From JBAYJM01 sp964350585 (GTDB lineage: Bacteria; Patescibacteriota; Patescibacteriia; 2-01-FULL-39-33): a stretch of DNA of 25,287 bases. Each line of letters begins with the position of its first letter. Position 1 is the stretch's first letter. Under the pieces are notes generated by a model. That model saw only the letters and a list, made by a program, of their open reading frames with translations. It searched no databases and had not been told where the DNA came from. Location of the stretch: NCBI GenBank assembly GCA_964350585.1, contig CAYGKC010000015.1, positions 1 to 25,287 of the forward strand. Reading direction: 5' to 3'. Position numbers and translations under genes: made by a program. Positions 15,209 to 21,644 of this stretch are shown piece after piece.

Positions 15209-16027
15209 ATGAATAATATTTATCAGCCAAAAAAAGCAAAAATAATTTCTGTTTCGGAAGAAACTGCCGATATAAAATTATTAAGAATCTCTTTTGAAAA
15301 CAATTTGCAAAAGAAATTTGATTTTTTGCCTGGACAATTTATGCAGATAGGATTGCCTGGATGGGGTGAATGCCCTATTAGTATTTGTTCAACATCAAAA
15401 GATTCGACTAAATATTTTGAGTTAGCCATAAATAGTGTCGGTCAATTGACGCGTAAGTTAAATAGTCTGGTTGCCGGCGATTTTGTCTGGCTAAGAGGTC
15501 CATTTGGCAATGGTTTTGATGTGGAAAAATTTAATGGCCTGCCGATAATAGCCATTGGTGGAGGTTGCGGTTTTATTCCCTTAAGATCTCTTATTATTGA
15601 TTTTATGTCTGGCACGTTAAAGGCGAAAAAAATGCAGATATTTTATGGTTGTAAGCATGAAAATACTATGCTTTTTAAAAAAGAATATCCTTTATGGAAT
15701 AGAAGTTCAGAGTTTGCGATGGTTTTGGAAAATCCTTCTAAGCAATGGAAAGGCGAAAGGGGAGTTGTTACAAACTTAATTGCCAAAAGGGAAATTGATC
15801 CAAAATCAGTAGTCGTGATAGTCGGTCCGCCCGTAATGTATAAATTTGTTATTAAAGAATTATTAAAAAAGAAAATATCTCCTAAAAATATTTATCTTTC
15901 GCTTGAAAGAAAAATGTATTGCGGAGAGGGTGTATGTCAACACTGCGCTATTGGCCCATATTATGTATGTAAGGATGGACCAGTGTTTTCTTGGGACCAG
16001 ATTAAAAATATAAATGGAGCAATATGA
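15209..16027 (+). CDS. hydG: Group 3b [NiFe] hydrogenase gamma subunit, FAD/NAD(P)-binding
   Basis: A 272-residue ferredoxin-NADP reductase-like subunit that should exchange electrons between NAD(P)H and the iron-sulfur subunit. It shows FLPGQFMQIGLPGWGECPIS followed by ICS (FAD-binding beta barrel), AIGGGCGFIPLRSLI (NAD(P) site) and a C-terminal [2Fe-2S]-type cysteine set MYCGEGVCQHC...YYVC. The name follows archaeal sulfhydrogenase HydG and is unrelated to the radical SAM HydG of [FeFe] hydrogenases. It lies 8 nt after hydB and its stop overlaps the next ATG (ATGA), so translation of the methyltransferase is coupled to it. Confidence 0.92.
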   Translation: MNNIYQPKKAKIISVSEETADIKLLRISFENNLQKKFDFLPGQFMQIGLPGWGECPISICSTSKDSTKYFELAINSVGQLTRKLNSLVAGDFVWLRGPFGNGFDVEKFNGLPIIAIGGGCGFIPLRSLIIDFMSGTLKAKKMQIFYGCKHENTMLFKKEYPLWNRSSEFAMVLENPSKQWKGERGVVTNLIAKREIDPKSVVVIVGPPVMYKFVIKELLKKKISPKNIYLSLERKMYCGEGVCQHCAIGPYYVCKDGPVFSWDQIKNINGAI

Positions 16028-16551
16028 GATTTGATTTCTTTATTAAAATCTTAATTTACTTGGCAGTTTTAATTGTACTTCTTAGCGCAGCTTGGGGTGC
16101 CAAATCCGCTGCGCCCTGGATACCGACAAGAAGAAAGGATAAATCAAGAATGGCGGTTTTAGGGGATGTTAAGGAAGGAGATGTTGTCTACGATCTTGGA
16201 AGTGGAGACGGTCGGCTTGTTTTTGAAGCATCAAATAAAGGAGCAAAGGCTTATGGAGTTGAAATATTCATTCTACCTTTCCTTTACTCATGGATTAAAA
16301 GTTTTTGGCATAAAAAATCAAAAATAATTTTTGGTGATTTGTTTAAAAGGAATATTTCTGATGCAAACGTTGTTTTTGTATTTCTGCTTAATAAATGTTA
16401 TGGCAGATTGGTAGAAAAATTTGAAAAAGAATTGAAACCGGGAACAAAAATAGTGGTTGGTTGTTGGCCAATTAAAGAATTGGAAAATAAATTAGTTAAG
16501 AGAGATAAACCTACTGAAATTGATCTTCCGATATATGTTTATGAATTATAA
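16024..16551 (+). CDS. Membrane-anchored class I SAM methyltransferase, FAM173/ATPSCKMT-like
   Basis: A 175-residue protein with one N-terminal membrane helix (about residues 6-24) and a Rossmann methyltransferase domain: PWIPTRR, then DVVYDLGSGDGRLVFEA (SAM motif I), GVEIF, GDLF and VFVFLLN. The order and the VYDLGSGDGR motif are those of FAM173-like proteins, whose eukaryotic members trimethylate a lysine of ATP synthase or ANT in mitochondria. Bacterial roles are largely unknown. Its ATG overlaps the stop of hydG by 4 nt, so it is made with the hydrogenase. It may modify a membrane or hydrogenase protein, but that is speculation. A second copy lies at 24028-24588. Confidence 0.78.
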   Translation: MRFDFFIKILIYLAVLIVLLSAAWGAKSAAPWIPTRRKDKSRMAVLGDVKEGDVVYDLGSGDGRLVFEASNKGAKAYGVEIFILPFLYSWIKSFWHKKSKIIFGDLFKRNISDANVVFVFLLNKCYGRLVEKFEKELKPGTKIVVGCWPIKELENKLVKRDKPTEIDLPIYVYEL

Positions 16552-16580
16552 ATTTGAAAGTTTAAAGTTAATATTTAATT

Positions 16581-17864
16581 ATGTGTCTAACACTTCCAGC
16601 TAAAGTAATTTCTGCATCTGACTTTTATGCGGAAGTGTTGATAAATGGTAAAGCGCAAAAAATAAAAATCGGCACATCTGATAAGATTTCTGCTGGCGAC
16701 TATGTTCTATATACCGGAGATTATTTAATAAAAAAGATAGATGAAATAGAGGCAAAGGAGATTTTCGAGCTTCTAAGCTCCTATAAAAAAGTTGATTTGG
16801 ATGATTTGGATGAAAAATACAAGGATATTATTTTAAATTCTAAAAAAAGAGCCTTAACGCACGCTGAAATCGAATATCTAATTAAATTAGATAATAACAT
16901 GAATACTTCACACGTGTGTGAAGTGTTGGAATCGCTATATTCTGAGGCGAATATTGTTAGAAAGGAGAGTATAAAAGATCACATATGCATTCATGGCATA
17001 ATTGAATTTTCCAACAATTGCCAAAATGACTGTCTATATTGCGGATTGCGAAAAAGCAACTCGAGTGTAAATCGCTATCGCATGGAACCGCAAGAAATAA
17101 TTGGAACAGCGGTTGATGCGGTAAACGTCAGAGGCTATAAAATTTTGGTTTTACAATCTGGAGAAGATCTATGGTATGACGATGAAAAATTATTAGAAAT
17201 AGTAAAGGGGATAAAAGCGAAAGCCAGAGTATTTCTATATTTAAGCATTGGAGACAGATCATTTGAAACTTACAAAAAATTAAAAGAAGCGGGCGCTAAT
17301 GGCGTGCTGTACAGGTTTGAAACTTCTAACGCTGATTTATATGCTAAGTTTCATCCAGGAAAAATATTGCAAGATCGCATTGATAGCTTGAAGATGATGA
17401 AAAAAATCGGCTATCTTATTTCGACAGGCATGATTATTGGACTTCCGGGACAGACGACTTCTGATCTCGCTAATGATATAATGTTAATGAAAGAACTAGA
17501 TACTTTTATGCCGTCAATGGGCCCTTTGATACCATCGGGTGGTACTCCTCTTGAAAATGAAGACAGTGTCGATTTTGAATTAATAAGAAGAGTTATTGCA
17601 GTTAGCCGTTTAGTAATGCCAAAATCAAGAATTTCCGTTACAACGGCAATGGAAACGGTTGGCGGAACTGAATCAAGGCAGAAATGTTTTATGGCAGGTG
17701 CAAATTCCGTAATGTTTAATCTGACGCCTGAAAATTATCGCAAGGATTATTACATATACGCAAACAAGTTTTTTGATCGAGAAAGAAAGTACGAAAAATG
17801 GGCGCTCTTTAAAGGTGAATTGAGTTATAATATGTTAGAGGAGGAATTAAATATTAAAATCTAA
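16581..17864 (+). CDS. HypC-HydE fusion: hydrogenase chaperone domain plus radical SAM maturase domain
   Basis: A 427-residue fusion. Residues 1-70 are a complete HypC/HupF domain: MCLTLPAKV with the essential Cys2, GDYVLYTGDYLIKKIDEIEA. In [NiFe] hydrogenase maturation HypC carries the Fe(CO)(CN)2 unit with HypD and hands it to the large subunit. Residues 80-427 are a radical SAM enzyme of the HydE type: CX3CX2C at Cys147, 151 and 154 in NNCQNDCLYCGLRKSN, then VLQSGED, LSIGDRSFETYKKLKEAGAN, YRFETSN, GMIIGLPGQT and GANSVMFNLTP. HydE normally belongs to [FeFe]-hydrogenase H-cluster assembly, and none of the other [FeFe] maturases or enzymes appear. The HydE-typical IPH.DTP is PSGGTPL here. The gene sits in the operon, 29 nt after the methyltransferase. 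PylB-like activity is an alternative but less likely. Confidence 0.88.
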   Translation: MCLTLPAKVISASDFYAEVLINGKAQKIKIGTSDKISAGDYVLYTGDYLIKKIDEIEAKEIFELLSSYKKVDLDDLDEKYKDIILNSKKRALTHAEIEYLIKLDNNMNTSHVCEVLESLYSEANIVRKESIKDHICIHGIIEFSNNCQNDCLYCGLRKSNSSVNRYRMEPQEIIGTAVDAVNVRGYKILVLQSGEDLWYDDEKLLEIVKGIKAKARVFLYLSIGDRSFETYKKLKEAGANGVLYRFETSNADLYAKFHPGKILQDRIDSLKMMKKIGYLISTGMIIGLPGQTTSDLANDIMLMKELDTFMPSMGPLIPSGGTPLENEDSVDFELIRRVIAVSRLVMPKSRISVTTAMETVGGTESRQKCFMAGANSVMFNLTPENYRKDYYIYANKFFDRERKYEKWALFKGELSYNMLEEELNIKI

Positions 17865-17868
17865 AAGT

Positions 17869-18668
17869 ATGAATGAGAAATTTTTTTCGGACAAATTGCC
17901 TCAATCAAGAGGTGTTGATGATATTGATCAAGATATTGGTCTTATCAATAAAAATCCAAATTTACTAGAAAAGAACGAGAACGAAAAGTCTAAAGATATG
18001 GAAAATATCAAAGACAAGGAAAATTTACCTTTACCAGAAGATGATCAAGATATTGGTCTTATCAATAAAAATGAAAATTTACTAGAAAAAGATGAGAGCG
18101 AAAAGTCTAAAGATATGGAAAATATCAAAGACCGGGAAGATTTACCTTCGCAAGAAGAAATAATACAAATTCGGAATGAAATGAGTAGTTCAAACTTAAA
18201 CGCAGGTATTGATTGGGCATCTAAGATTGAAAAATTAAAAGAATTTGATCAGTGGTTGAAAGAACATGGAGAAGAAAGTTACCCTTTTACATNNNNNNNN
18301 NNNNNNNNNNNNNNNNNNNNNNNNNNNNNNNNNNNNNNNNNNNNNNNNNNNNNNNNNNNNNNNNNNNNNNNNNNNNNNNNNNNNNNNNNNNNAAAGAATT
18401 TGATCAGTGGTTGAAAGAACATGGAGAAGAAAGTTACCCTTTTACATTGGCAGAAGATTTTGATGCTTTATTTGGAATGATAGAAGAGTCCGGTGAAATT
18501 ATTATGGCAGATAAATCTTATAAAGCAGATTTTTTAATAGTAAAGATTAAGGAGATAGTAGAAAAAAAGAAAAATGGAGAAGATGTTGATGCGCTTATTG
18601 ACACCATAACAAGAAAAAGGAAATTAAGAGAAACAGTAACTAATTTATTGGAAAAAGAAATTAAATAA
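17869..18668 (+). CDS. Repeat-containing acidic helical protein of unknown function (one gene across a false gap)
   Basis: Two frames around N's are one gene: the 55 nt ending at 18292 reappear at 18393-18447, and joining them gives an in-frame 214-residue protein. The N-terminal half is highly charged with two near-identical 39-residue repeats containing DQDIGLINKN and EKSKDMENIKD. The C-terminal half is predicted helical (KLKEFDQWLKEHGEESYPF, then LAEDFDALFGMIEESGE and a basic helical tail). I recognise no family. It has no signal peptide or cysteines. It is 4 nt after the HypC-HydE gene, and its stop overlaps the ATG of hydD by 1 nt, so it is co-expressed with the hydrogenase and may be an accessory or assembly factor. 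Confidence 0.75.
17926..18159 (+). repeat. Two tandem 117-nt coding repeats (39 residues each)
   Basis: 17926-18042 and 18043-18159 are near-identical direct repeats, both beginning GATCAAGATATTGGTCTTAT, with a few substitutions. The period is a multiple of three. Confidence 0.88.
18238..18447. repeat. False assembly gap: 55-nt direct duplication around 100 N
   Basis: 18238-18292 and 18393-18447 are identical (55 nt), separated by exactly 100 N. The same overlap length occurs at the gap near 4885, as expected of contig ends sharing one assembly word size. Confidence 0.93.
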
Positions 18669-19432
18669 TGCCAAAAAAATTATCAAAACCAAAAGTAGCA
18701 ATAGTGAGTTTGACTTCGTGTGAAGGGTGCCAGTTTGTCATACTTGATCAAGGACAGAAATTTTTAGATTTGGCGAAAAAAATAGATATTGGTGATTTTC
18801 GGCTGATTAAAGAAGGGGGAGTTGTGGAAGAAAAATATGATATTTGTTTTGTTGAAGGCAATCCGATTACCAAAGAAAATATAAAGCTTCTCAAGCAAAT
18901 GCGTGAGAAGTCGAAAATCCTTGTTGTGTTGGGAAACTGCGCTGCATTGGGCGGAGTTTGGGAAATAAAAAATTACAGATGCAAGCATAAGACAATAAAA
19001 TCAGTATATAAAAAAGCGCAGGTTGCCAATCCTGATATAAAAGAAGTGGATAATTTTGTGGTAGTTGATTTGACTATTCCCGGCTGTCCTATTGATGGAG
19101 ATGAGTTTAATGAAATGGTTAGCCAATTGCTTTCGGGAAAAATTCCTCAGATTGCGCAAAACCCTGTTTGTTATGAATGCCATTTGAATGGAAGCGAATG
19201 CCTGTTGCAAAAGGGAGAGATTTGTCTTGGTCCGATAACTTTAGCAGGATGCAAGGCAGTATGTCTAAAAAGCAAGCAAGCATGTTGGGGGTGCAGGGGA
19301 ATGTTTGAAGGCGCACAAGCAAAAAATATGTTAAAATATCTTGAAAGTAGGTTTAGTAAAGATCAAATTTACCGAGTCTTGGAAATTTTCGGAGTAAGGG
19401 ATGATTTTGCAAATTACATTAACAAAAAATGA
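18668..19432 (+). CDS. hydD: Group 3b [NiFe] hydrogenase small (delta) subunit
   Basis: A 254-residue small subunit that carries the electron-relay [4Fe-4S] clusters next to the [NiFe] site. The proximal cluster ligands are in TSCEGCQ (Cys18, Cys21), LGNCAALGG and IPGCPID. The medial and distal cysteines follow in PVCYECHLNGSEC, GEICLGP, AGCKAVC and ACWGCRG. There is no Tat signal peptide, so the enzyme is cytoplasmic, as for group 3b. The ATG overlaps the preceding stop by 1 nt. Unlike usual hydBGDA operons, the partner hydA does not follow directly: about 900 bp of minus-strand noncoding genes lie between them. The last base of the stop codon is also part of the U-tract of the first noncoding RNA terminator. 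Confidence 0.93.
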   Translation: MPKKLSKPKVAIVSLTSCEGCQFVILDQGQKFLDLAKKIDIGDFRLIKEGGVVEEKYDICFVEGNPITKENIKLLKQMREKSKILVVLGNCAALGGVWEIKNYRCKHKTIKSVYKKAQVANPDIKEVDNFVVVDLTIPGCPIDGDEFNEMVSQLLSGKIPQIAQNPVCYECHLNGSECLLQKGEICLGPITLAGCKAVCLKSKQACWGCRGMFEGAQAKNMLKYLESRFSKDQIYRVLEIFGVRDDFANYINKK

Positions 19433-19467
19433 AAAAGCCTCGGCGCAATAACTAGAAAGCGCCGAGG
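19432..19467 (-). terminator. Intrinsic terminator of noncoding RNA unit A
   Basis: An 8-bp perfect stem CCTCGGCG/CGCCGAGG (19438-19445 with 19460-19467) followed on the minus strand by GGC-type closure and five U's (19432-19436). It has no T-run on the plus side, so hydD transcription need not stop here. Confidence 0.88.
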
Positions 19468-19647
19468 ATCGAATGTCCGACTGCCTACGCGCGGTCTGCG
19501 TACTCTTTCAAACTAAACAGCTACCATTGGATCTTGAGATAGAGATCCCTTTGTGGCCACATTCTCTCGATATTCTCCTAGTAATTGTTTAGAGACAGAA
19601 CTCAAAGGGCATGAGTCTTTGAGTGGGCATCCGTTTGCGAAAGAGCT
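19432..19647 (-). ncRNA. Structured noncoding RNA, unit A of three tandem paralogues
   Basis: About 215 nt, transcribed against hydD, with no plausible ORF. The 5' CGGATGCCC (19625-19633) pairs with the 3' GGACATTCG (19470-19478) in 8 of 9 positions to close the molecule. Internal helices: a 7-bp hairpin 19601-19623, a 7-bp helix 19513-19519/19586-19592 enclosing a 6-bp hairpin 19529-19548, and a 5-bp hairpin 19486-19502. A terminator ends it and a TATACT lies just upstream. Shared with unit B: the AGCTC start, the CGGATGYCC closing arm, a 5' hairpin whose loop contains CTCAT, GAGTTC after that hairpin, and GGACATTCG before the terminator. It is GC-richer than the surroundings. It matches no RNA family I know. 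Confidence 0.78.
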
Positions 19648-19651
19648 CATT

Positions 19652-19657
19652 AGTATA
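19652..19657 (-). promoter_or_regulatory. -10 box of noncoding RNA unit A
   Basis: TATACT on the minus strand, 4-6 nt before the shared AGCTC start. The upstream A/T-rich block matches that of unit B. No convincing -35 at 16-18 nt; a TTGCCT lies at 13-nt spacing. Confidence 0.55.
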
Positions 19658-19681
19658 TTTAAAAAATGTTAGGCAAAAATT

Positions 19682-19734
19682 AAAAAGCCTCGACGTCTTC
19701 ACGAAGATTGAGAGTCTTTGATCAGACGTCGAGG
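19682..19734 (-). terminator. Intrinsic terminator of noncoding RNA unit B
   Basis: A 10-bp perfect stem CCTCGACGTC/GACGTCGAGG (19688-19697 with 19725-19734) followed on the minus strand by CTTTTTAATTTTT. The base differs from unit A (CGACGTC versus CGGCG) with complementary changes on both arms. Confidence 0.88.
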
Positions 19735-19906
19735 TTCGAATGTCCGGGCTGAAGCGATCCGTCGCTGCTCCATCTTTTTAATCGCCGAAATTTTTCATCA
19801 CGGGAAAAATTCTGTGGATAACAGGGCTGCTTCCACTTTGGCAATTTGAAAGAAGCCGAACTCCTAGGTTATGAGCCTGTAGAGGCGGACATCCGTTTTT
19901 GGAGCT
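19682..19906 (-). ncRNA. Structured noncoding RNA, unit B of three tandem paralogues
   Basis: About 225 nt on the minus strand. The closing helix is a full 9 pairs: CGGATGTCC (19887-19895) with GGACATTCG (19737-19745), including one G-U. Internal hairpins: 19861-19884 with loop CTCATAA; GCTTC/GAAGC (19829-19833 with 19852-19856); a 9-bp A/U-rich hairpin GAATTTTTC/GAAAAATTTC (19787-19796 with 19804-19812); and AGCGA/TCGCT (19753-19766), which holds the same position as the last hairpin of unit A. Interior sequence differs strongly from unit A while ends and layout agree, which is what structural rather than coding constraint produces. Function unknown. Confidence 0.78.
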
Positions 19907-19912
19907 AATTCA

Positions 19913-19918
19913 AGTATA
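19913..19918 (-). promoter_or_regulatory. -10 box of noncoding RNA unit B
   Basis: TATACT on the minus strand in an A/T-rich block closely matching that upstream of unit A, 6 nt before the AGCTC start. The -35 is unclear. Confidence 0.55.
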
Positions 19919-19942
19919 TTTTAAAAATATTAAGTAAAAATT

Positions 19943-19987
19943 AAAAAAGCCTCTCCACCGCCACTCTGCCGAGCTTTGATGAAGAGG
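19943..19987 (-). terminator. Intrinsic terminator of noncoding RNA unit C
   Basis: An 8-bp stem CCTCTTCA/TGGAGAGG (19980-19987 with 19950-19957, one G-U) followed on the minus strand by C and six U's. The CCTC...GAGGCTTTTT frame is the same as in units A and B. Confidence 0.82.
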
Positions 19988-20261
19988 TTTGATGTCAGGC
20001 CGTTGCCCAAATCCCTTAAAAATGGGGTGTGGAAAAAATGTCGCTATTATGTGCCGTGACCCTAAAAGTGTTGGGTCAGGACAGCCCTTTGGAGTGAATT
20101 CTCTCCTCAGGAACCGGGTTGTATCACTTCTTCGTCAAGAAGTTTACCAATCCGCAAAGCCAGTAATTTATTTTATTGGGCTTTAAGCACATAATAGACG
20201 GCTCAGATCTCCTACTTCCTCGCGATGGAAGGAAGATACCCGACATCTACATTTTTTCGAC
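19943..20261 (-). ncRNA. Structured noncoding RNA, unit C, larger and more divergent paralogue
   Basis: About 320 nt on the minus strand. Nine pairs close it: GATGTCGGG (20239-20247) with CCTGACATC (19991-19999). A second long-range helix is an 11-nt perfect inverted repeat, 20044-20054 with 20187-20197 (CTATTATGTGC/GCACATAATAG). Inside lie 6-bp TGACCC/GGGTCA (20057-20078), 7-bp ACTTCTT/AAGAAGT with a four-base loop (20126-20143) and 6-bp AAAGCC/GGCTTT (20156-20184). The plus-strand frame 19989-20186 that overlaps it has no protein features. It shares the closing GATGTC core and the terminator frame with A and B, but its 5' hairpin differs (CTTCC/GGAAG). It was probably the first gene of the array. 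Confidence 0.72.
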
Positions 20262-20267
20262 ATTCTC

Positions 20268-20292
20268 ATTATACACTATAATATTTTGTCAA
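20268..20292 (-). promoter_or_regulatory. Promoter of noncoding RNA unit C
   Basis: On the minus strand, perfect TTGACA (20287-20292) and perfect TATAAT (20268-20273), but with only 13 nt between them, so both may not be used together. It is divergent from hydA. Confidence 0.6.
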
Positions 20293-20338
20293 TAGTCCAC
20301 ACTACTAAATTAAATATATTATCTAAATTTAAATAAAA

Positions 20339-21637
20339 ATGAAGATTCAAATAAACCACATAGGAAAAATGGAAGGTCACACAGATTTTGTGGCTGAAAT
20401 TTTAAAAGGAGATGTAAAATCCGCAAAAATAATGACGACCGAGGGCGCTCGTTTAATTGAGGGTATTCTTATTGGACGACATTTTAGCGAAGCGCCGATT
20501 ATTACCTCTAGAATTTGTGGAATTTGTCCTGTTGTCCATAAGCTTACATCAATCAAAGCCATGGAAAATGCTCTAAAGATAAAGCCGAGCGAACAGACAG
20601 TGAAACTTCGCAAAGTTATGGAATCGGCGCAAATAATCCATAGCCATGCTTTACATCTTTTTTTCTTGTCACTGCCGGATTTCTTTAATATTGAAGATGA
20701 TTTGAAATTTATCAATGAATACACCAAAGAAGCGAAAGCGGCAATTGCTGTTCGAGAATGGGCGCTGGGAATTATAGAAACAATAGGTGGAAGAGCCGTG
20801 CATCCCATTAATTGCGAAGTGGGAGGGTTTAAGGTTATGGCCGATAAGCAGAAGTTAAACGAGGTTTTAGCCAGCTATGAAAAAATTTTAAAAAGCGCAT
20901 TGGTGCTTGTGCATTTCGTGCTGAAAATAAAATATCCTCAGCTTAATAGGCCTACAACTTATATCAGCCTGACTAATGATTCAGAATATGGTACTTATGA
21001 AGGAGACATTAAAATATTAACTGGGAAAGGAGATCATCGAAGCATTAAATCTGGAAAATTTACAAAAAATATTAAAGAAATAGAAGATCCATATCTTGCC
21101 GCAAAGTCAGCTGAGTTAAATCATCAAGCTTTTATGGTTGGAGCTATTGCAAGAATTAATAATAACCATACCCAGCTTAATCCGTTAGCGAAGGGACTAC
21201 TGAAAGGTTTGCGATGGAAATTACCGCAGTACAATAGCTTTGCCAATATTAGTTCACAGGCTATAGAAATCGTGCATTACATTGAGGAATGTAAGAAATT
21301 ACTCGATGAAGTCTTGCCGAATTTAAAAGATGAAAAAACATTATCTAAAAAATTAAAAATAATCGCGGGGGCGAATCCCATGGGAAAGGAAACAGAAGGT
21401 TCCGGAGCCGTAGAAGCGCCAAGAGGAACGCTTTATCACTATTACAAAATTGATAAAGACGGATATATCAAGGCTTGCCAAATAATTTCACCAACAGTTT
21501 CTTTTTTGAAAAACTTGGAAGAGGATATTATGGCATATTTGCCCAAGGTTATGGATATGCCAGAAGATAAGCGCGCCAGAAAAATAAGGGCGCTTATTAG
21601 AGCGTATGATCCATGTATTAGTTGTGCGACACACTAG
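20339..21637 (+). CDS. hydA: Group 3b [NiFe] hydrogenase large (alpha) subunit
   Basis: A 432-residue catalytic subunit holding the [NiFe] centre for reversible H2 oxidation, coupled to NAD(P)(H) through HydBG; group 3b enzymes can also reduce sulfur in vitro. The N-terminal ligand motif RICGICPVVH gives Cys60, Cys63 and His67. The C-terminal motif DPCISCATH gives Cys426 and Cys429 and ends with His432, which is the last residue. Most large subunits carry a 5-25 residue tail after this His or Arg that a protease removes at the end of maturation, so this one should not need that step. An A/T-rich stretch with TATATT at 20315-20320 may be its own -10, since hydD is far upstream. The gene is intact and both metal motifs are complete. 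Confidence 0.95.
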   Translation: MKIQINHIGKMEGHTDFVAEILKGDVKSAKIMTTEGARLIEGILIGRHFSEAPIITSRICGICPVVHKLTSIKAMENALKIKPSEQTVKLRKVMESAQIIHSHALHLFFLSLPDFFNIEDDLKFINEYTKEAKAAIAVREWALGIIETIGGRAVHPINCEVGGFKVMADKQKLNEVLASYEKILKSALVLVHFVLKIKYPQLNRPTTYISLTNDSEYGTYEGDIKILTGKGDHRSIKSGKFTKNIKEIEDPYLAAKSAELNHQAFMVGAIARINNNHTQLNPLAKGLLKGLRWKLPQYNSFANISSQAIEIVHYIEECKKLLDEVLPNLKDEKTLSKKLKIIAGANPMGKETEGSGAVEAPRGTLYHYYKIDKDGYIKACQIISPTVSFLKNLEEDIMAYLPKVMDMPEDKRARKIRALIRAYDPCISCATH

Positions 21638-21644
21638 CAGTAAT

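Noticed and set aside
15209..16027. Reading the hydG gene as the radical SAM HydG of [FeFe] hydrogenases.
   Set aside because: The protein has FAD- and NAD-binding motifs and a [2Fe-2S] cysteine set, not a CX3CX2C radical SAM site; the shared name is historical.
19725..19745. Plus-strand GAGGTTCGAATGTCC looks like a tRNA T-arm.
   Set aside because: No acceptor stem, D-arm or anticodon arm fits around it on either strand; the bases form the terminator arm and closing helix of unit B.
19809..19860. GGAAGCAGCC in unit B resembles the conserved part of SRP 4.5S RNA.
   Set aside because: The partner strand (GGTCAGG-type with the GGAA tetraloop) is missing, the match is 10 nt, and it is explained by the local GCTTC/GAAGC hairpin.
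19989..20186. Plus-strand 65-codon ORF in the hydD-hydA interval.
   Set aside because: It lies antisense to unit C, has no Shine-Dalgarno, no recognisable domain, and an unusual composition; the stretch is better explained by RNA structure.
19432..20261. Possible CRISPR array or simple tandem repeat because of three recurring blocks.
   Set aside because: Units are 215-320 nt with divergent interiors and terminators, with no short identical repeats or spacers of constant length.
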